From positions 1-28,354 of the IMG/VR virus record IMGVR_UViG_3300042989_000010: DNA of 28,354 bases; one strand, written 5' to 3'. How positions within the stretch are numbered: the first letter of the stretch is position 1; every line of letters starts with the position of its first letter. This document shows, piece by piece, positions 9,142 to 16,576 of the stretch. The stretch comes from a virus. Under the pieces are notes generated by a model. It did not search any database. It saw nothing but the letters and a program-made list of their open reading frames with translations, and had not been told where the DNA came from. The position numbers and the translations under genes are program-made.

Positions 9142-9783
9142 TTATTTCATCCATTTCCAGCTAGTTGGCATTCCTTCAGATGCTTTGTACATATCATTTT
9201 CACCAGAAGTTCCATTTATTGCTGAACCAACACTGCTTCCTATAGATGCACCCTTAACTGCACCCGAAGGGCCTCCAGCCATACCACCAATGACAGCGCC
9301 ACCACCCATCCCAATTAATTGCATTATGGCGTTTTTAAAGGCACTTTGGTCAGCACTCTTTTGTTTCTGGTCCTGATATGCAAGCTGACCTTGCTGACCC
9401 ATCACATTTCCCATATCGCCTGTAAATGATTGAGTTGCGCCTAGGCCACCTTCATGTAATCTAAACATATTACTTAGCCAATCTTTCATACCCTGATCTG
9501 AGAGAGATGCAGACAAATTAGCCTGATTTTGTTGATCACTAGGTGTCCCAAGCATTCCAGCTGCCGCAGCAGAACCTTGAGCGGCACGCATGGCACGTTC
9601 GTTGCGCTGTGCCGTATAAGGGCTCTCATTATATTGAGACATCCATCCTTGCATAGTTTCCGCAGGATTTCTTCCGGCTTGCAAATACGGATTGTAATTT
9701 TGCTGCAGCATCGGTGGAATTTGATTAATGTATTCCATTCCTTTTGATGCTGGACTTGGTCCTGAATCTCCAAAAAATCCCAT
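9142..9783 (-). CDS. P22 gp7-like ejection protein with glycine zipper
   Basis: 213 aa, near the P22 gp7 size; SD AAAGGA before ATG 9783. It starts MGFFGDSGPSPASKG, contains a Gln/Asn/Met-rich helical middle (about 20-150), and near the C-terminus has a Gly-zipper stretch at residues 157-190 (IGMGGGAVIGGMAGG...) that could insert into or span a membrane. This layout is common in podovirus internal virion proteins delivered first during DNA ejection. It is the first of three ejection-type genes and follows the gp10-like and 98-aa genes. The name rests on order, size and the Gly-zipper. Confidence 0.65.
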   Translation of the reverse strand: MGFFGDSGPSPASKGMEYINQIPPMLQQNYNPYLQAGRNPAETMQGWMSQYNESPYTAQRNERAMRAAQGSAAAAGMLGTPSDQQNQANLSASLSDQGMKDWLSNMFRLHEGGLGATQSFTGDMGNVMGQQGQLAYQDQKQKSADQSAFKNAIMQLIGMGGGAVIGGMAGGPSGAVKGASIGSSVGSAINGTSGENDMYKASEGMPTSWKWMK

Positions 9784-9795
9784 ATTTTTATTCCT

Positions 9796-10092
9796 TTAAA
9801 CGCTTTGTATTGTTTCTATTGTGCTTGCAGCCGTCTTCACCTGTAACTTCATTGCATCAGTACTAAACCAAACTGTGCCCACAGGGACATTTGTATCGGC
9901 TCCTAAAACAGCTATTTGTGCTGTTGTTTTTCTTGGAAACTGAAGCCCATCATTAAAAAACTCAACCACCTGATTTAAAATTTGATATGTAATATCATTA
10001 AATAGCTGAGCATTTGGTGTTAACGACCTATCTTCATCTACATACTTCATATTGAAGAATGGGGGCAAGTGCGGAACTTGTAAGTCAGCCAT
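9796..10092 (-). CDS. Small virion-associated protein (98 aa), unknown
   Basis: The ATG at 10092 is coupled to the upstream gene by a TGATG overlap, which decides this start over the TTG at 10095. The product is 98 residues: an N-terminal segment (LQVPHLPPFFNMKYVDED), a probable amphipathic helix (FNDITYQILNQVVEFFNDGLQ), then a short beta-like region (QIAVLGADTNVPVGTVWFST). It occupies the place where P22 has gp26 (tail needle) and gp14. It is much shorter than a tail needle and lacks a long coiled coil, so it may be only an adaptor or needle-tip remnant. I do not recognise the family; a structural role is inferred from position only. Confidence 0.6.
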   Translation of the reverse strand: MADLQVPHLPPFFNMKYVDEDRSLTPNAQLFNDITYQILNQVVEFFNDGLQFPRKTTAQIAVLGADTNVPVGTVWFSTDAMKLQVKTAASTIETIQSV

Positions 10093-11675
10093 CAATATAT
10101 CTCCGCAATTCCGTCTGTAACCGTGAATCTATTCAAACCCCAGAATCGCAACTGTATTGTCAGTTCATTTGCTTGTCCTATTCTGTGCCATCTAATCTGA
10201 TTTCTAAACTCTGACATCTCATTTAAAGGGCGGCTGACAATATTGCTGAATGACTGATTTCCATTTTTAGAGAAAGACATATCGACTCTTGGGCGATTAT
10301 CTTCAAAAACACACAAACCAAACTCTCCCAATATCTTTTTACCGGACTCCGTCACAATAGGTTCTTCTGTAATTTCAGTTATCAACTGACCATCACATAC
10401 TTCCTCAGAAAAGAACGTATTTACGCCCTGCTCTATCCAGAATGTGAACATACCACATCTAAAGGTGGATGAATCTATTTTTCTAATTGTTTTACATATT
10501 CTAATGCGTGGTATGACCACTCCAGCATTATCGTTATTAATACTATAGTTGTAAGTATCAAATTCGTCGCCTATTTCATATATTGCGGCATCATTTAAAG
10601 ATATAAAATATGATTTTGTATTGAAATAAACAATGTCTCTTGCAATATGGTAATTAAGATTTTCATCTGACAAATGAAAGAATTTTCCATTCGTAAAGTC
10701 ATGTAGCAATGTTAAATTATCTTCCGCATTGAAGAATGTTAACTGGTAAAATAAATGACCATTCAATCTATAAAAGAATGCTGTTGATTGCTCAGGATGC
10801 TTAATACTTTCCATAAGATGGTCAATACCATCCGTAGAAATCTGTTTTGTCTCCGAACCATTGGTAACCATAATAACTGGTGAGTTTGCTTCATTGACTG
10901 CCAGCCATGCGATGGTGTCTTCACCCGCCGCTATGGTTGATACGGATATACATCCATTATCTATATTGTATGAATTGACGCGTATGTAGTTTCTATCTAT
11001 TCCATCAACCGTATCCCCACCAACCTGATTCCATACTTCTGCAACAGTCTCGCCTAAAACAAGAACGTTATTGCCTCGACCTGGAATTCGACGAACAGCA
11101 AGTGCCGTATCGGGCTTAGTGGATATACTTTGAGTAGATGCTACAACTATTGTATTGTTATCAAACCTTGTAAATGCATACCATTGAGCACGGTTTGGAC
11201 TATTAACAGTAGAAGATATTAAAAAATAAGTGTTATGAAAAGAAACATAACCTGGAACAAGGGCGGACATTGCTGTCTGTTTTGTTAATGTTCCCGTCGT
11301 TCCAGAATAAAAGTAAATGTAGGCATTTTTACCGTCTACAATACATATCTGGCTTGCTAAATTTTCATCTATGAAACATTCGCCCGTAATTGTTTCAATA
11401 TTTCCTATAAATTGAGGAGCTAAATCAGCGCCTACTCTAAAAACAGCCGAACCAATAACAACGATAAGAAATCCGCCCCGAACAGAACGGAACATAGCGC
11501 GACCTTCTCCTGTTAAATTAGGTAATGCGCGCTTTCTATATCCGGGAGAACCAATCATCCACTCATCGGATTCGTACATGTTATAGGTCTTCTCAAGGCT
11601 TATTTTTGGTGATACACCAAATTTTGAGCTGCCTTTAACATTGATTGGTATCTGTTCAGCTAATTCTGTTGACAC
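10092..11675 (-). CDS. Tail hub / DNA-stabilization protein, P22 gp10-like
   Basis: 527 aa starting at GTG 11675, directly after the previous TAA (TAAGTG); a G-rich stretch in the preceding gene's end may serve as ribosome-binding site. The sequence looks like a beta-propeller: repeated strands such as GGFLIVVIGSAVFRVG, QICIVDGKNAYIYF, NVLVLGETVAEVWNQVGG and IAWLAVNEANSPVIMV. The N-terminus (NVKGSSKFGVSPKISLEKTYNMY) and the early PGYRKRALPNL segment match the style of P22 gp10 and relatives (472 aa in P22), which cap the portal-gp4 channel after packaging and bind the tail. The position between a gp4-like gene and small tail and ejection genes agrees. Confidence 0.7.
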   Translation of the reverse strand: MSTELAEQIPINVKGSSKFGVSPKISLEKTYNMYESDEWMIGSPGYRKRALPNLTGEGRAMFRSVRGGFLIVVIGSAVFRVGADLAPQFIGNIETITGECFIDENLASQICIVDGKNAYIYFYSGTTGTLTKQTAMSALVPGYVSFHNTYFLISSTVNSPNRAQWYAFTRFDNNTIVVASTQSISTKPDTALAVRRIPGRGNNVLVLGETVAEVWNQVGGDTVDGIDRNYIRVNSYNIDNGCISVSTIAAGEDTIAWLAVNEANSPVIMVTNGSETKQISTDGIDHLMESIKHPEQSTAFFYRLNGHLFYQLTFFNAEDNLTLLHDFTNGKFFHLSDENLNYHIARDIVYFNTKSYFISLNDAAIYEIGDEFDTYNYSINNDNAGVVIPRIRICKTIRKIDSSTFRCGMFTFWIEQGVNTFFSEEVCDGQLITEITEEPIVTESGKKILGEFGLCVFEDNRPRVDMSFSKNGNQSFSNIVSRPLNEMSEFRNQIRWHRIGQANELTIQLRFWGLNRFTVTDGIAEIY

Positions 11676-12383
11676 TTAGTTAGTAAACCCCCTTCCTAAG
11701 TTAATATAAGCCCAGCTATAGGATTGACCGTTATTTCTAAGAGATGAAACTTTGTCAATTCTCAAATCAAGTAGTTTGGATTTCTTGTTAATCCATCCCT
11801 CATATTTTCCTAATTGCTTAACAACATTAGGAGGCGTTACATAGTTAAACTCAGCACATATTCTCTCTGCTAGAGCATAACGTAAGTATGTCATATAAAA
11901 TCTATCGAGCGTCAGGCTCAAATCTTGAAAAAGAGCCACTTCAGCCAACCTGAAAGTACCATGCAACTCCATTGGATATGCTTGATCTGGCGAGAAATAG
12001 ATATATAAATTTCCACCACCCTTTTGCCTTTCAAAGTACCACTGATAAGGAAGTGTTCTAATATTCTCAACCCTATTTGAGCCGAAATAATTATTTCTTT
12101 TGTTATAAGTCATGCTGAAACGTACGGAATTCAGAAAGAAAACCAACGTATCTATAGCTATTAAATTCGGAATTACATAAACTTCTTGTCCTGGAACAGC
12201 AGTGAATGTATAGCTTGATTCATATGGAATCATCCCATCATCAACCACTTTCTCGCTAATAATATCATTCAGCCAATTAAGGCCGTCCCCGATTTGGCTG
12301 CCACTTACTGTCTCAAACTCACGTGAAATCACGCCGGACGCATAATAAGCGCCTGTTATTAGTTCATTAGTTGTGTATGCCAT
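11676..12383 (-). CDS. Tail accessory / head completion protein, P22 gp4-like
   Basis: 235 aa with a near-perfect SD (AAGGAGG). It opens with an N-terminal helical region (TNELITGAYYASGVISREFETVSGSQIGDGLNWLNDIISEK), typical of gp4-like tail accessory factors, followed by YVIPNLIAIDTLVF, WYFERQ and LYIYFSPDQAYPMELHG segments. It is longer than P22 gp4 (166 aa), as many relatives are. This protein binds below the portal ring and starts tail assembly. It is translationally adjacent to the gp10-like gene, its expected partner. No peptidoglycan hydrolase motif is evident by eye. Confidence 0.72.
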   Translation of the reverse strand: MAYTTNELITGAYYASGVISREFETVSGSQIGDGLNWLNDIISEKVVDDGMIPYESSYTFTAVPGQEVYVIPNLIAIDTLVFFLNSVRFSMTYNKRNNYFGSNRVENIRTLPYQWYFERQKGGGNLYIYFSPDQAYPMELHGTFRLAEVALFQDLSLTLDRFYMTYLRYALAERICAEFNYVTPPNVVKQLGKYEGWINKKSKLLDLRIDKVSSLRNNGQSYSWAYINLGRGFTN

Positions 12384-12404
12384 ATCGGGTCCTCCTTAAA
12401 TCAC

Positions 12405-13151
12405 TTACGCTAAGCTGTCTCTATACCCAGCTACTAAGATAACCAAAGCATCCGATGCTGAAGTTTCTTTGTGCGTAATAGTTGGAGCTGTAGCATTCAA
12501 AGCAGTTGGGACAGTCACAACGCCTTGTTGGGCCGCAGCTACACCGCTTCCAACTACAATCATTCCCGCTGTGGCTGTTGAGCCAAAGGGAGCCATGGTT
12601 GCAATGTTAGTCGCGCTATTAGCAGTATAGGTGTATTTCAAATATGCTTGCGGCGCAAATAATGCTGGAATACCGGCAGCTAAAGACTGGCTTGCATACG
12701 CTGTACCCGTTGTGATTGCTGGGGTTGCGATAGCTGTGTCGTACCACATATCTCTTTCTTGAGCGTGGCCATACTGCCAAAACTTAAGAAGCAAAGCTGA
12801 TGAGTCAGTCAGGATATAACCTACACGACGGAACATGTCATAACCAAAAGGCAACGAAGGTGCTGTTGCGCTAAGTGACAACAAGCTTGCAGTGGGTTGA
12901 TACCCAGTTGAATCGCCGATAACGTACACGGCATAAAAGCTGCTCAATACAGCTACAGCTCTGTCTACGCCATTGACGCCGACTGATGAGATTGTGTTGG
13001 TCACAGGGGCACTTAAAACAATATCATTGATATTGGTTGAGTTGCTTGCAGAACCAGCAGCCATAGTAAATGTTGTGGTTGTTGCATAGGCAAGCTCAAG
13101 ACCATTCACGTATTTAGTACGCGCATTTATAATTGGGATATTTACAGACAT
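12405..13151 (-). CDS. Virion structural protein (248 aa), head fibre/decoration candidate
   Basis: 248 aa; SD AGGAGA before ATG 13151. A Ser/Thr/Ala-rich beta protein with a recognisable core: SSFYAVYVIGDSTGYQPTA, LPFGYDMFRRVGYILTDSS and LLKFWQYGHAQERDMWYD. This kind of protein is common in podoviruses and siphoviruses next to coat or head-completion genes and is annotated as structural or head-fibre-like. It lies between coat and the gp4-like gene. Between it and coat is an inverted repeat (13182-13214) that may reduce read-through. It may decorate the capsid, by analogy with immunoglobulin-like or head-fibre additions; this is inference. Confidence 0.65.
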   Translation of the reverse strand: MSVNIPIINARTKYVNGLELAYATTTTFTMAAGSASNSTNINDIVLSAPVTNTISSVGVNGVDRAVAVLSSFYAVYVIGDSTGYQPTASLLSLSATAPSLPFGYDMFRRVGYILTDSSALLLKFWQYGHAQERDMWYDTAIATPAITTGTAYASQSLAAGIPALFAPQAYLKYTYTANSATNIATMAPFGSTATAGMIVVGSGVAAAQQGVVTVPTALNATAPTITHKETSASDALVILVAGYRDSLA

Positions 13152-13181
13152 TCTTTGTCTCCTAATTTATTTTTATTTAGA

Positions 13182-13214
13182 TTGCCCTTCAGACACGGAC
13201 GATCTCAAGGGCAA
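13182..13214 (-). terminator. Hairpin after the coat gene (possible partial terminator or processing site)
   Basis: TTGCCCTT at 13182-13189 pairs with AAGGGCAA at 13207-13214; four further inner bases pair with one mismatch, giving a 12-bp arm around a 9-base loop. On the minus strand the stem is followed by TCTAAATAAAAATAAA, not a clean U-run, so an efficient intrinsic terminator is unlikely. Its place just downstream of the coat gene suits transcript attenuation or 3'-end protection of the abundant coat mRNA. Confidence 0.45.
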
Positions 13215-13233
13215 AATCGATCAAAGGTCAGAC

Positions 13234-14478
13234 TTAAAGCGGAAGAGCCACCATCATTGAATATTCATCAACTAATGTACTTCCCCAAATAACGTCATTC
13301 ACCATACCGCGTTGATTCTGACCAAAGAGCGAACCATAGTAAGTTCTTAAGCTTGCACCAGATGCAGGATCCATTGTGTTCGCTGTTGGGAACGGTACTT
13401 CTTCAGGAAGTTTTGGCATCGCTAGAAACAATGGATTTCCAGCCATAATCAAACCGCATCTATGTGATGGCAACACAGTAACCTGCATACCGGCAACGAT
13501 TGGGTTGTTTAAGTTCTGATCTTGTCCTGCATTCGCTTGTAAAGGTGGGTATAAACTCACGGTTACTTGAGAGCCTGCAGTTGAAGTCGCGCTAGCAGTT
13601 GCACGGAACTGAACAGGAGACTGAGAAGGCTTATGACCAATAAAAGTTAAGAAGCGCATGTCAGGCTGTCCACTGACGCCATCACTGAACTGGAATTTAT
13701 CGTAAATTTTAATTGAGTTAACATCATTAGCAGCATTGGTACCACTGAATGTAATAGCAATCACAGCACCGCTGGAATCTAAAGTAGTCGATACAACGGT
13801 TAAGGTTGAACCGGCATTACCTTCAGTACCTGAGATGTGGGTTTTTAAAAGATTGGATTGGTACCATTCGCATTTACTGAAATCGCCAATTTCCCATGAC
13901 ATTGCTTCACGATTACCACGGTCCATGGTGAACTGATTTAAACCACTGTTAACAATGAGAGGGAATGTTAAATCAGACAAGTAACCTTTGGTGTCAGTTT
14001 GAGCCGCGCCAAAGTTACGGAAGAACGCCAATGCATTAGCCAATTGAAGATAGCTATTTATTGGATTAATTCCATCCCCGAAGAATCTGAAGGTATTAGT
14101 TTCAGCTAATTCAGCAACGTTAGATTCAACTTGCGTTCCTAATTCAGCTACAGCAGATTTACCAAACGTTTTCATATAATCACGAACGTTAAAAATAAAT
14201 TGTTGTGCAGTGAATTCGTATGCAGTTGAAGCCTGTTGGTTTACCGTCAAGTTTTGAACACGCTGAACAGCTGGTTGAAATGTGACAACCAAAGAGTTTG
14301 TTGTGGTAAAACGTGGAGGCAAATCAAACGATACAGTGTCACCTAAGTTTTTTGGCACTGAGTCGTTAAATCCGACAAACTTTTTATTTGAGGTGCTTAA
14401 GAAGCAATATGAGTTTAAAAGTAGCGCAAGGTTACTCTCGTTATAAGTAATAACCTGTTGCAAAATATTATTTGCCAT
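13234..14478 (-). CDS. Major capsid (coat) protein, P22 gp5-like
   Basis: 414 aa, close to the P22 coat length (430 aa). ATG 14478 has SD CGGAGA. The N-terminus (ILQQVITYNESNLALLLNS), the GDTVSFDLPPRFTT strand and the STAYEFTAQQFIFNVRDYMKTFGKSAVAELGTQVESNVAE region (near residues 75-130) follow the P22-type HK97-fold coat pattern with its long spine helix. A beta-rich insertion follows in the middle (about residues 200-320). It is immediately downstream of the scaffold gene, as in P22. It builds the icosahedral shell on the scaffold; the identification rests on order, size and these segments. Confidence 0.85.
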   Translation of the reverse strand: MANNILQQVITYNESNLALLLNSYCFLSTSNKKFVGFNDSVPKNLGDTVSFDLPPRFTTTNSLVVTFQPAVQRVQNLTVNQQASTAYEFTAQQFIFNVRDYMKTFGKSAVAELGTQVESNVAELAETNTFRFFGDGINPINSYLQLANALAFFRNFGAAQTDTKGYLSDLTFPLIVNSGLNQFTMDRGNREAMSWEIGDFSKCEWYQSNLLKTHISGTEGNAGSTLTVVSTTLDSSGAVIAITFSGTNAANDVNSIKIYDKFQFSDGVSGQPDMRFLTFIGHKPSQSPVQFRATASATSTAGSQVTVSLYPPLQANAGQDQNLNNPIVAGMQVTVLPSHRCGLIMAGNPLFLAMPKLPEEVPFPTANTMDPASGASLRTYYGSLFGQNQRGMVNDVIWGSTLVDEYSMMVALPL

Positions 14479-14528
14479 TTACAATCTCCGTTTGTTTTTA
14501 ACAAAGGGAGCATTGCAGTGATGTTAGA

Positions 14529-15242
14529 TTACGCGCGTAACCATGGTTGTTTACGCAAATCATCCACCGTCATCTTGCCATTGCTCCCCGAAACTCGGGA
14601 AGGTTGCAATGGATTTAACGGCGCTAAAGTAGGATTCTGTTCTGCTTCTTGTCTTGCAATATAATTTTGCGAGATAGATTGAGACAGTTTCGCTAATTCA
14701 GCTTGTGCTAGCCGCGGAGACCGCTGCGCTAACGAATCTAGTGTGACGAGCTTATTAGGATTCTTGCTGAGGTCATATATGATATCTCCGGCATTTTCCA
14801 ACCCTGAAACTAACCAGAGTAATTGTGGGAATGCGCCGGGATCAAAATCTTTTGTCACCTCATCGAAATCGTCATAGGCTTTGCGACCAGTTTCCATTTT
14901 GGCATGATAGGCGTCTGCTAGATTGTTCATTTCGGTTTGAAATTGGCGCTCTTGCATTTCCCTATTAAAGCGTTCTTGGACTTGTTGATAGACAGCATCG
15001 GTTTGAGCTTCAGTAGGTGCCTGCATGGCGCCTCTGGGCTGTTCCTGGGTCTGAGGTTGCATATTTGCTTGCTCAGCACGTTGCTGATACTCTCTTTCAA
15101 CATCTTGTCTGGCGCGGGCCGCAGCTGCTTGTTTTTCACGAGCAATAAGTGCATTCACTTCAGACTGCGATAACATCTTTTCAGATGGTGCAGTTTGTTG
15201 TAAATCAGGCTGAGTTCCACTCACTAAATTCTGTTCATCCAT
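14529..15242 (-). CDS. Scaffolding protein
   Basis: 237 aa from ATG 15242, chosen because AGGAAGG lies 8 bases upstream; a TTG two codons earlier is not needed. The protein is hydrophilic and mostly helical: a Gln/Ala/Arg/Glu-rich coiled region (about 20-100, with SEVNALIAREKQAAAARARQ) and a DDFDEVTKDFDPGAFPQL segment, then helices to a C-terminal basic tail (TVDDLRKQPWLRA). It sits directly before the coat gene and after the portal block, the standard place for a P22-like scaffold, which guides coat polymerisation and leaves through the shell. The C-terminal helices would bind coat, as known for P22 gp8. Upstream is an unusual 170-base leader with a palindromic promoter and a hairpin. Confidence 0.78.
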   Translation of the reverse strand: MDEQNLVSGTQPDLQQTAPSEKMLSQSEVNALIAREKQAAAARARQDVEREYQQRAEQANMQPQTQEQPRGAMQAPTEAQTDAVYQQVQERFNREMQERQFQTEMNNLADAYHAKMETGRKAYDDFDEVTKDFDPGAFPQLLWLVSGLENAGDIIYDLSKNPNKLVTLDSLAQRSPRLAQAELAKLSQSISQNYIARQEAEQNPTLAPLNPLQPSRVSGSNGKMTVDDLRKQPWLRA

Positions 15243-15307
15243 AAACAATACCTTCCTATTTGCACATTTTACCCGCGTGCTGCGGTAGACCTCTTTCGAT
15301 GAGTTCG

Positions 15308-15328
15308 CCAGCTTATTCCTTAAGCTGG
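15308..15328 (-). other. Hairpin in scaffold-gene leader
   Basis: CCAGCTTA (15308-15315) and TAAGCTGG (15321-15328) are perfect 8-bp arms around a 5-base loop. The hairpin lies inside the transcribed leader between the candidate promoter (15381-15409) and the scaffold start. It is flanked by a 7-base direct repeat (GTAGACC on the plus strand at 15285-15291 and 15332-15338). There is no U-run after it, so it is not a terminator; a leader RNA structure is more likely. Confidence 0.5.
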
Positions 15329-15380
15329 AAAGTAGACCAGGTGTTTAAAGTGCCCTGTACACTGTTGAACTACTATCTTT

Positions 15381-15411
15381 ATTTTAGTTGACTGTTAAAA
15401 CTAAGTCAACT
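15381..15411 (-). promoter_or_regulatory. Candidate sigma70-type promoter with embedded operator palindrome
   Basis: On the minus strand TTGACT (15404-15409) is followed after exactly 17 bases by TAAAAT (15381-15386). An inverted repeat, AGTTGACT at 15386-15393 and AGTCAACT at 15404-15411, covers the -35 box and the end of the spacer, so a DNA-binding protein sitting there would block or modulate RNA polymerase. It lies directly after the excisionase-like HTH gene and 140 bases before the scaffold start, and would give scaffold-coat its own transcript. Box match is seen; regulation is inferred. Confidence 0.55.
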
Positions 15412-15603
15412 TTATTCAGAAGTGCTATTTTTTAATCCATGACCTGAGAACCATTCATCTGTTTCCTTTATTGGGTATAGAATTTTTCCTCGGATTTTTA
15501 AGAATTGTGGCCCATTTCCGGCCCAGCGACAGCGCTGAAACCAGAATTTTGAATATTTGTAACGAAGGGAAGCTTCAGTTTCTGTTATGTATATTTCATT
15601 CAT
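15412..15603 (-). CDS. AlpA/excisionase-like helix-turn-helix protein (63 aa)
   Basis: 63 aa from ATG 15603; the ribosome-binding site is weak. The sequence follows the winged-helix excisionase/AlpA pattern: a first helix ITETEASLRYKYSKFWFQR, then CRWAGNGPQFLKIRGKILYPIKETDEWF, i.e. the GPxFxKIxGxxxYP wing of this family. Such proteins bind DNA to regulate transcription or bend attachment sites. Here it is inside the structural gene block, downstream of a YoeB/YefM pair and directly before a promoter carrying a palindrome, so local regulation of the scaffold promoter is plausible. No integrase gene is in the window, so an excision role cannot be judged. Confidence 0.65.
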   Translation of the reverse strand: MNEIYITETEASLRYKYSKFWFQRCRWAGNGPQFLKIRGKILYPIKETDEWFSGHGLKNSTSE

Positions 15604-15636
15604 AGTGAATATCCATCAATTGTTACACGTGGAACG

Positions 15637-15903
15637 TTAAAGATTCTTATAATGAGTCCATGCCCTAATAACTTCAATTGTGATAATTTCATCATAAACA
15701 GAATAAACCAGTCTATGCTTTTTATTTATCCTTCTTGAATAAGTTTCTTTTTTATATCCTCGTAGGCGTTCAATGTGATCACCTTCACAATATGGATTGT
15801 CTTTTATCTTTTCTATTAATTTATTGAATTTATCATAAAGATTAGACGTTTTAAGCCTTTCTACATCTTTTTTAGCTTGTGGAGACAATATAATCTTAAA
15901 CAT
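15637..15903 (-). CDS. yoeB: YoeB/RelE-superfamily mRNA interferase toxin
   Basis: 88 aa, usual for Txe/YoeB toxins. Family residues are visible: E45 in the IERLRGY segment, R57/R58 in YSRRINKKHRLVYSV, R64, and the C-terminal WTHY with H84 and Y85, equivalent to the catalytic His-Tyr end of E. coli YoeB. The known activity is ribosome-dependent mRNA cleavage in the A site. The ATG follows the antitoxin TAA directly (TAAATG), so both are one operon with antitoxin first, as usual. In a phage it may stabilise the prophage or block competing phages. All expected catalytic positions appear intact. Confidence 0.88.
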   Translation of the reverse strand: MFKIILSPQAKKDVERLKTSNLYDKFNKLIEKIKDNPYCEGDHIERLRGYKKETYSRRINKKHRLVYSVYDEIITIEVIRAWTHYKNL

Positions 15904-16167
15904 TTATATTATTTCCGATCGTAAGAATTGTTGCTCAGGTATATATTCTTCGAATGAAGAAGTGTCTTTCAGTTGCTCTTCCAAATAGTCATTAGCAATT
16001 CCGCCCCAAACCCTTAATGATTCCATAAGGTTTTCATAATGTTCTTCTGACATTACTACAGCCTTGTAATCGCTGTCTAGAATCCAAACGATATCCTCAT
16101 CTTCCTGAACATCTTTTATTATTTTAGGCAAGAACTCTTGCGCTTTTTCTGTGATATATATTTCCAC
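15904..16167 (-). CDS. yefM: Phd/YefM-family antitoxin
   Basis: 87 aa beginning at GTG 16167, with AGAGG 5 bases upstream. The Phd/YefM fold is shown by the central KAVVMSEEHYENLMESLRVW segment (about residues 35-54), the hallmark avVmSxeeYxxLxEtl motif. The N-terminal DNA-binding part reads MEIYITEKAQEFLPKII and the C-terminal acidic tail (LEEQLKDTSSFEEYIPEQQ) would neutralise YoeB. The gene directly precedes the toxin. An imperfect palindrome upstream (16195-16210) is a candidate for autorepression, the usual regulation in this family. Confidence 0.87.
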   Translation of the reverse strand: MEIYITEKAQEFLPKIIKDVQEDEDIVWILDSDYKAVVMSEEHYENLMESLRVWGGIANDYLEEQLKDTSSFEEYIPEQQFLRSEII

Positions 16168-16194
16168 AATTACCTCTGATATGTTTATTTTTTA

Positions 16195-16210
16195 GTATAT
16201 TACAGTATAC
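16195..16210 (-). promoter_or_regulatory. Candidate operator palindrome of the toxin-antitoxin operon
   Basis: GTATATTACAGTATAC is an imperfect palindrome (GTATA arms, with one further internal pair) placed 28 to 43 bases upstream of the antitoxin GTG. On the minus strand it contains TATACT, usable as a -10 box, so antitoxin binding here would give autorepression, as known for YefM. No strong -35 box is seen. Confidence 0.4.
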
Positions 16211-16244
16211 ATTCAAAGGCATTAAAAAGGAATTATATTTTAAG

Positions 16245-16391
16245 TTATTTTTTCTTTGTCTTTTTTGACTTTCCCGCCAAGCTTAAAGCAATCGCTATAG
16301 CCTGACGCCTGGGCTTTGTCTTAGATTCAGCTTTTATATTAGCTGCCATTCCTGGCTTAGTTCTGGCTCGTGGCCCTTTAATTAATGGCAT
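16245..16391 (-). CDS. Small basic phage protein (48 aa), DUF6496-like
   Basis: A 48-residue frame from ATG 16391, sharing one base with the previous TAA (TAATG). Product: MPLIKGPRARTKPGMAANIK, then a KPRRQAIAIALSLAG segment and a Lys-rich tail. The pattern MPxIKG...N(I)K.E...GKP.(K/R)QA.AIAL is what I know from tiny phage proteins of the DUF6496 type, often encoded next to portal or terminase genes. Function is unknown; the basic charge suggests nucleic acid binding. It ends about 78 bases before the antitoxin start, so it is the last gene of the portal cluster before the toxin-antitoxin insertion. Confidence 0.72.
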   Translation of the reverse strand: MPLIKGPRARTKPGMAANIKAESKTKPRRQAIAIALSLAGKSKKTKKK

Positions 16392-16576
16392 TATTTCTTC
16401 CCCAATTTCTTTAATGTCATTGCCAATGTCGCACGCTTTTTCATCATTGGAGATTTGCTCTTCTCAGCTTTCTCTAGCTTGGCTTCAGGGATTTTTTCAC
16501 CCTTTTTTATATGAAGAGCCTGTCTCAAAGCTCCGGGATGCTTTATGGCTTTTTTTATAAAATTCTTTTCTTTCAT
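16391..16576 (-). CDS. Small basic phage protein (61 aa), conserved hypothetical
   Basis: 61 aa, start overlapping the portal stop as ATGA, so translation is coupled. Sequence: NFIKKAIKHPGALRQALHIKK, then GEKIPEAKLEKAEKS and RATLAMTLKKLGKK. The KKPGALxxALHV...GEKIP...KLxKAxxS...RAxLAxTLKK pattern recurs in phage genomes close to portal or terminase genes. It is very basic and helical; function unknown. Placed between portal and the DUF6496-like gene, both linked by start/stop overlaps, suggesting fixed stoichiometry with portal. Confidence 0.75.
   Translation of the reverse strand: MKEKNFIKKAIKHPGALRQALHIKKGEKIPEAKLEKAEKSKSPMMKKRATLAMTLKKLGKK

Noticed and set aside
15285-15338. Hammerhead-like ribozyme in the scaffold leader (GATGAG and GAAAG near a stem)
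   Set aside because: The conserved CTGATGA core is not complete and the stem does not close directly on it; kept only as a hairpin.
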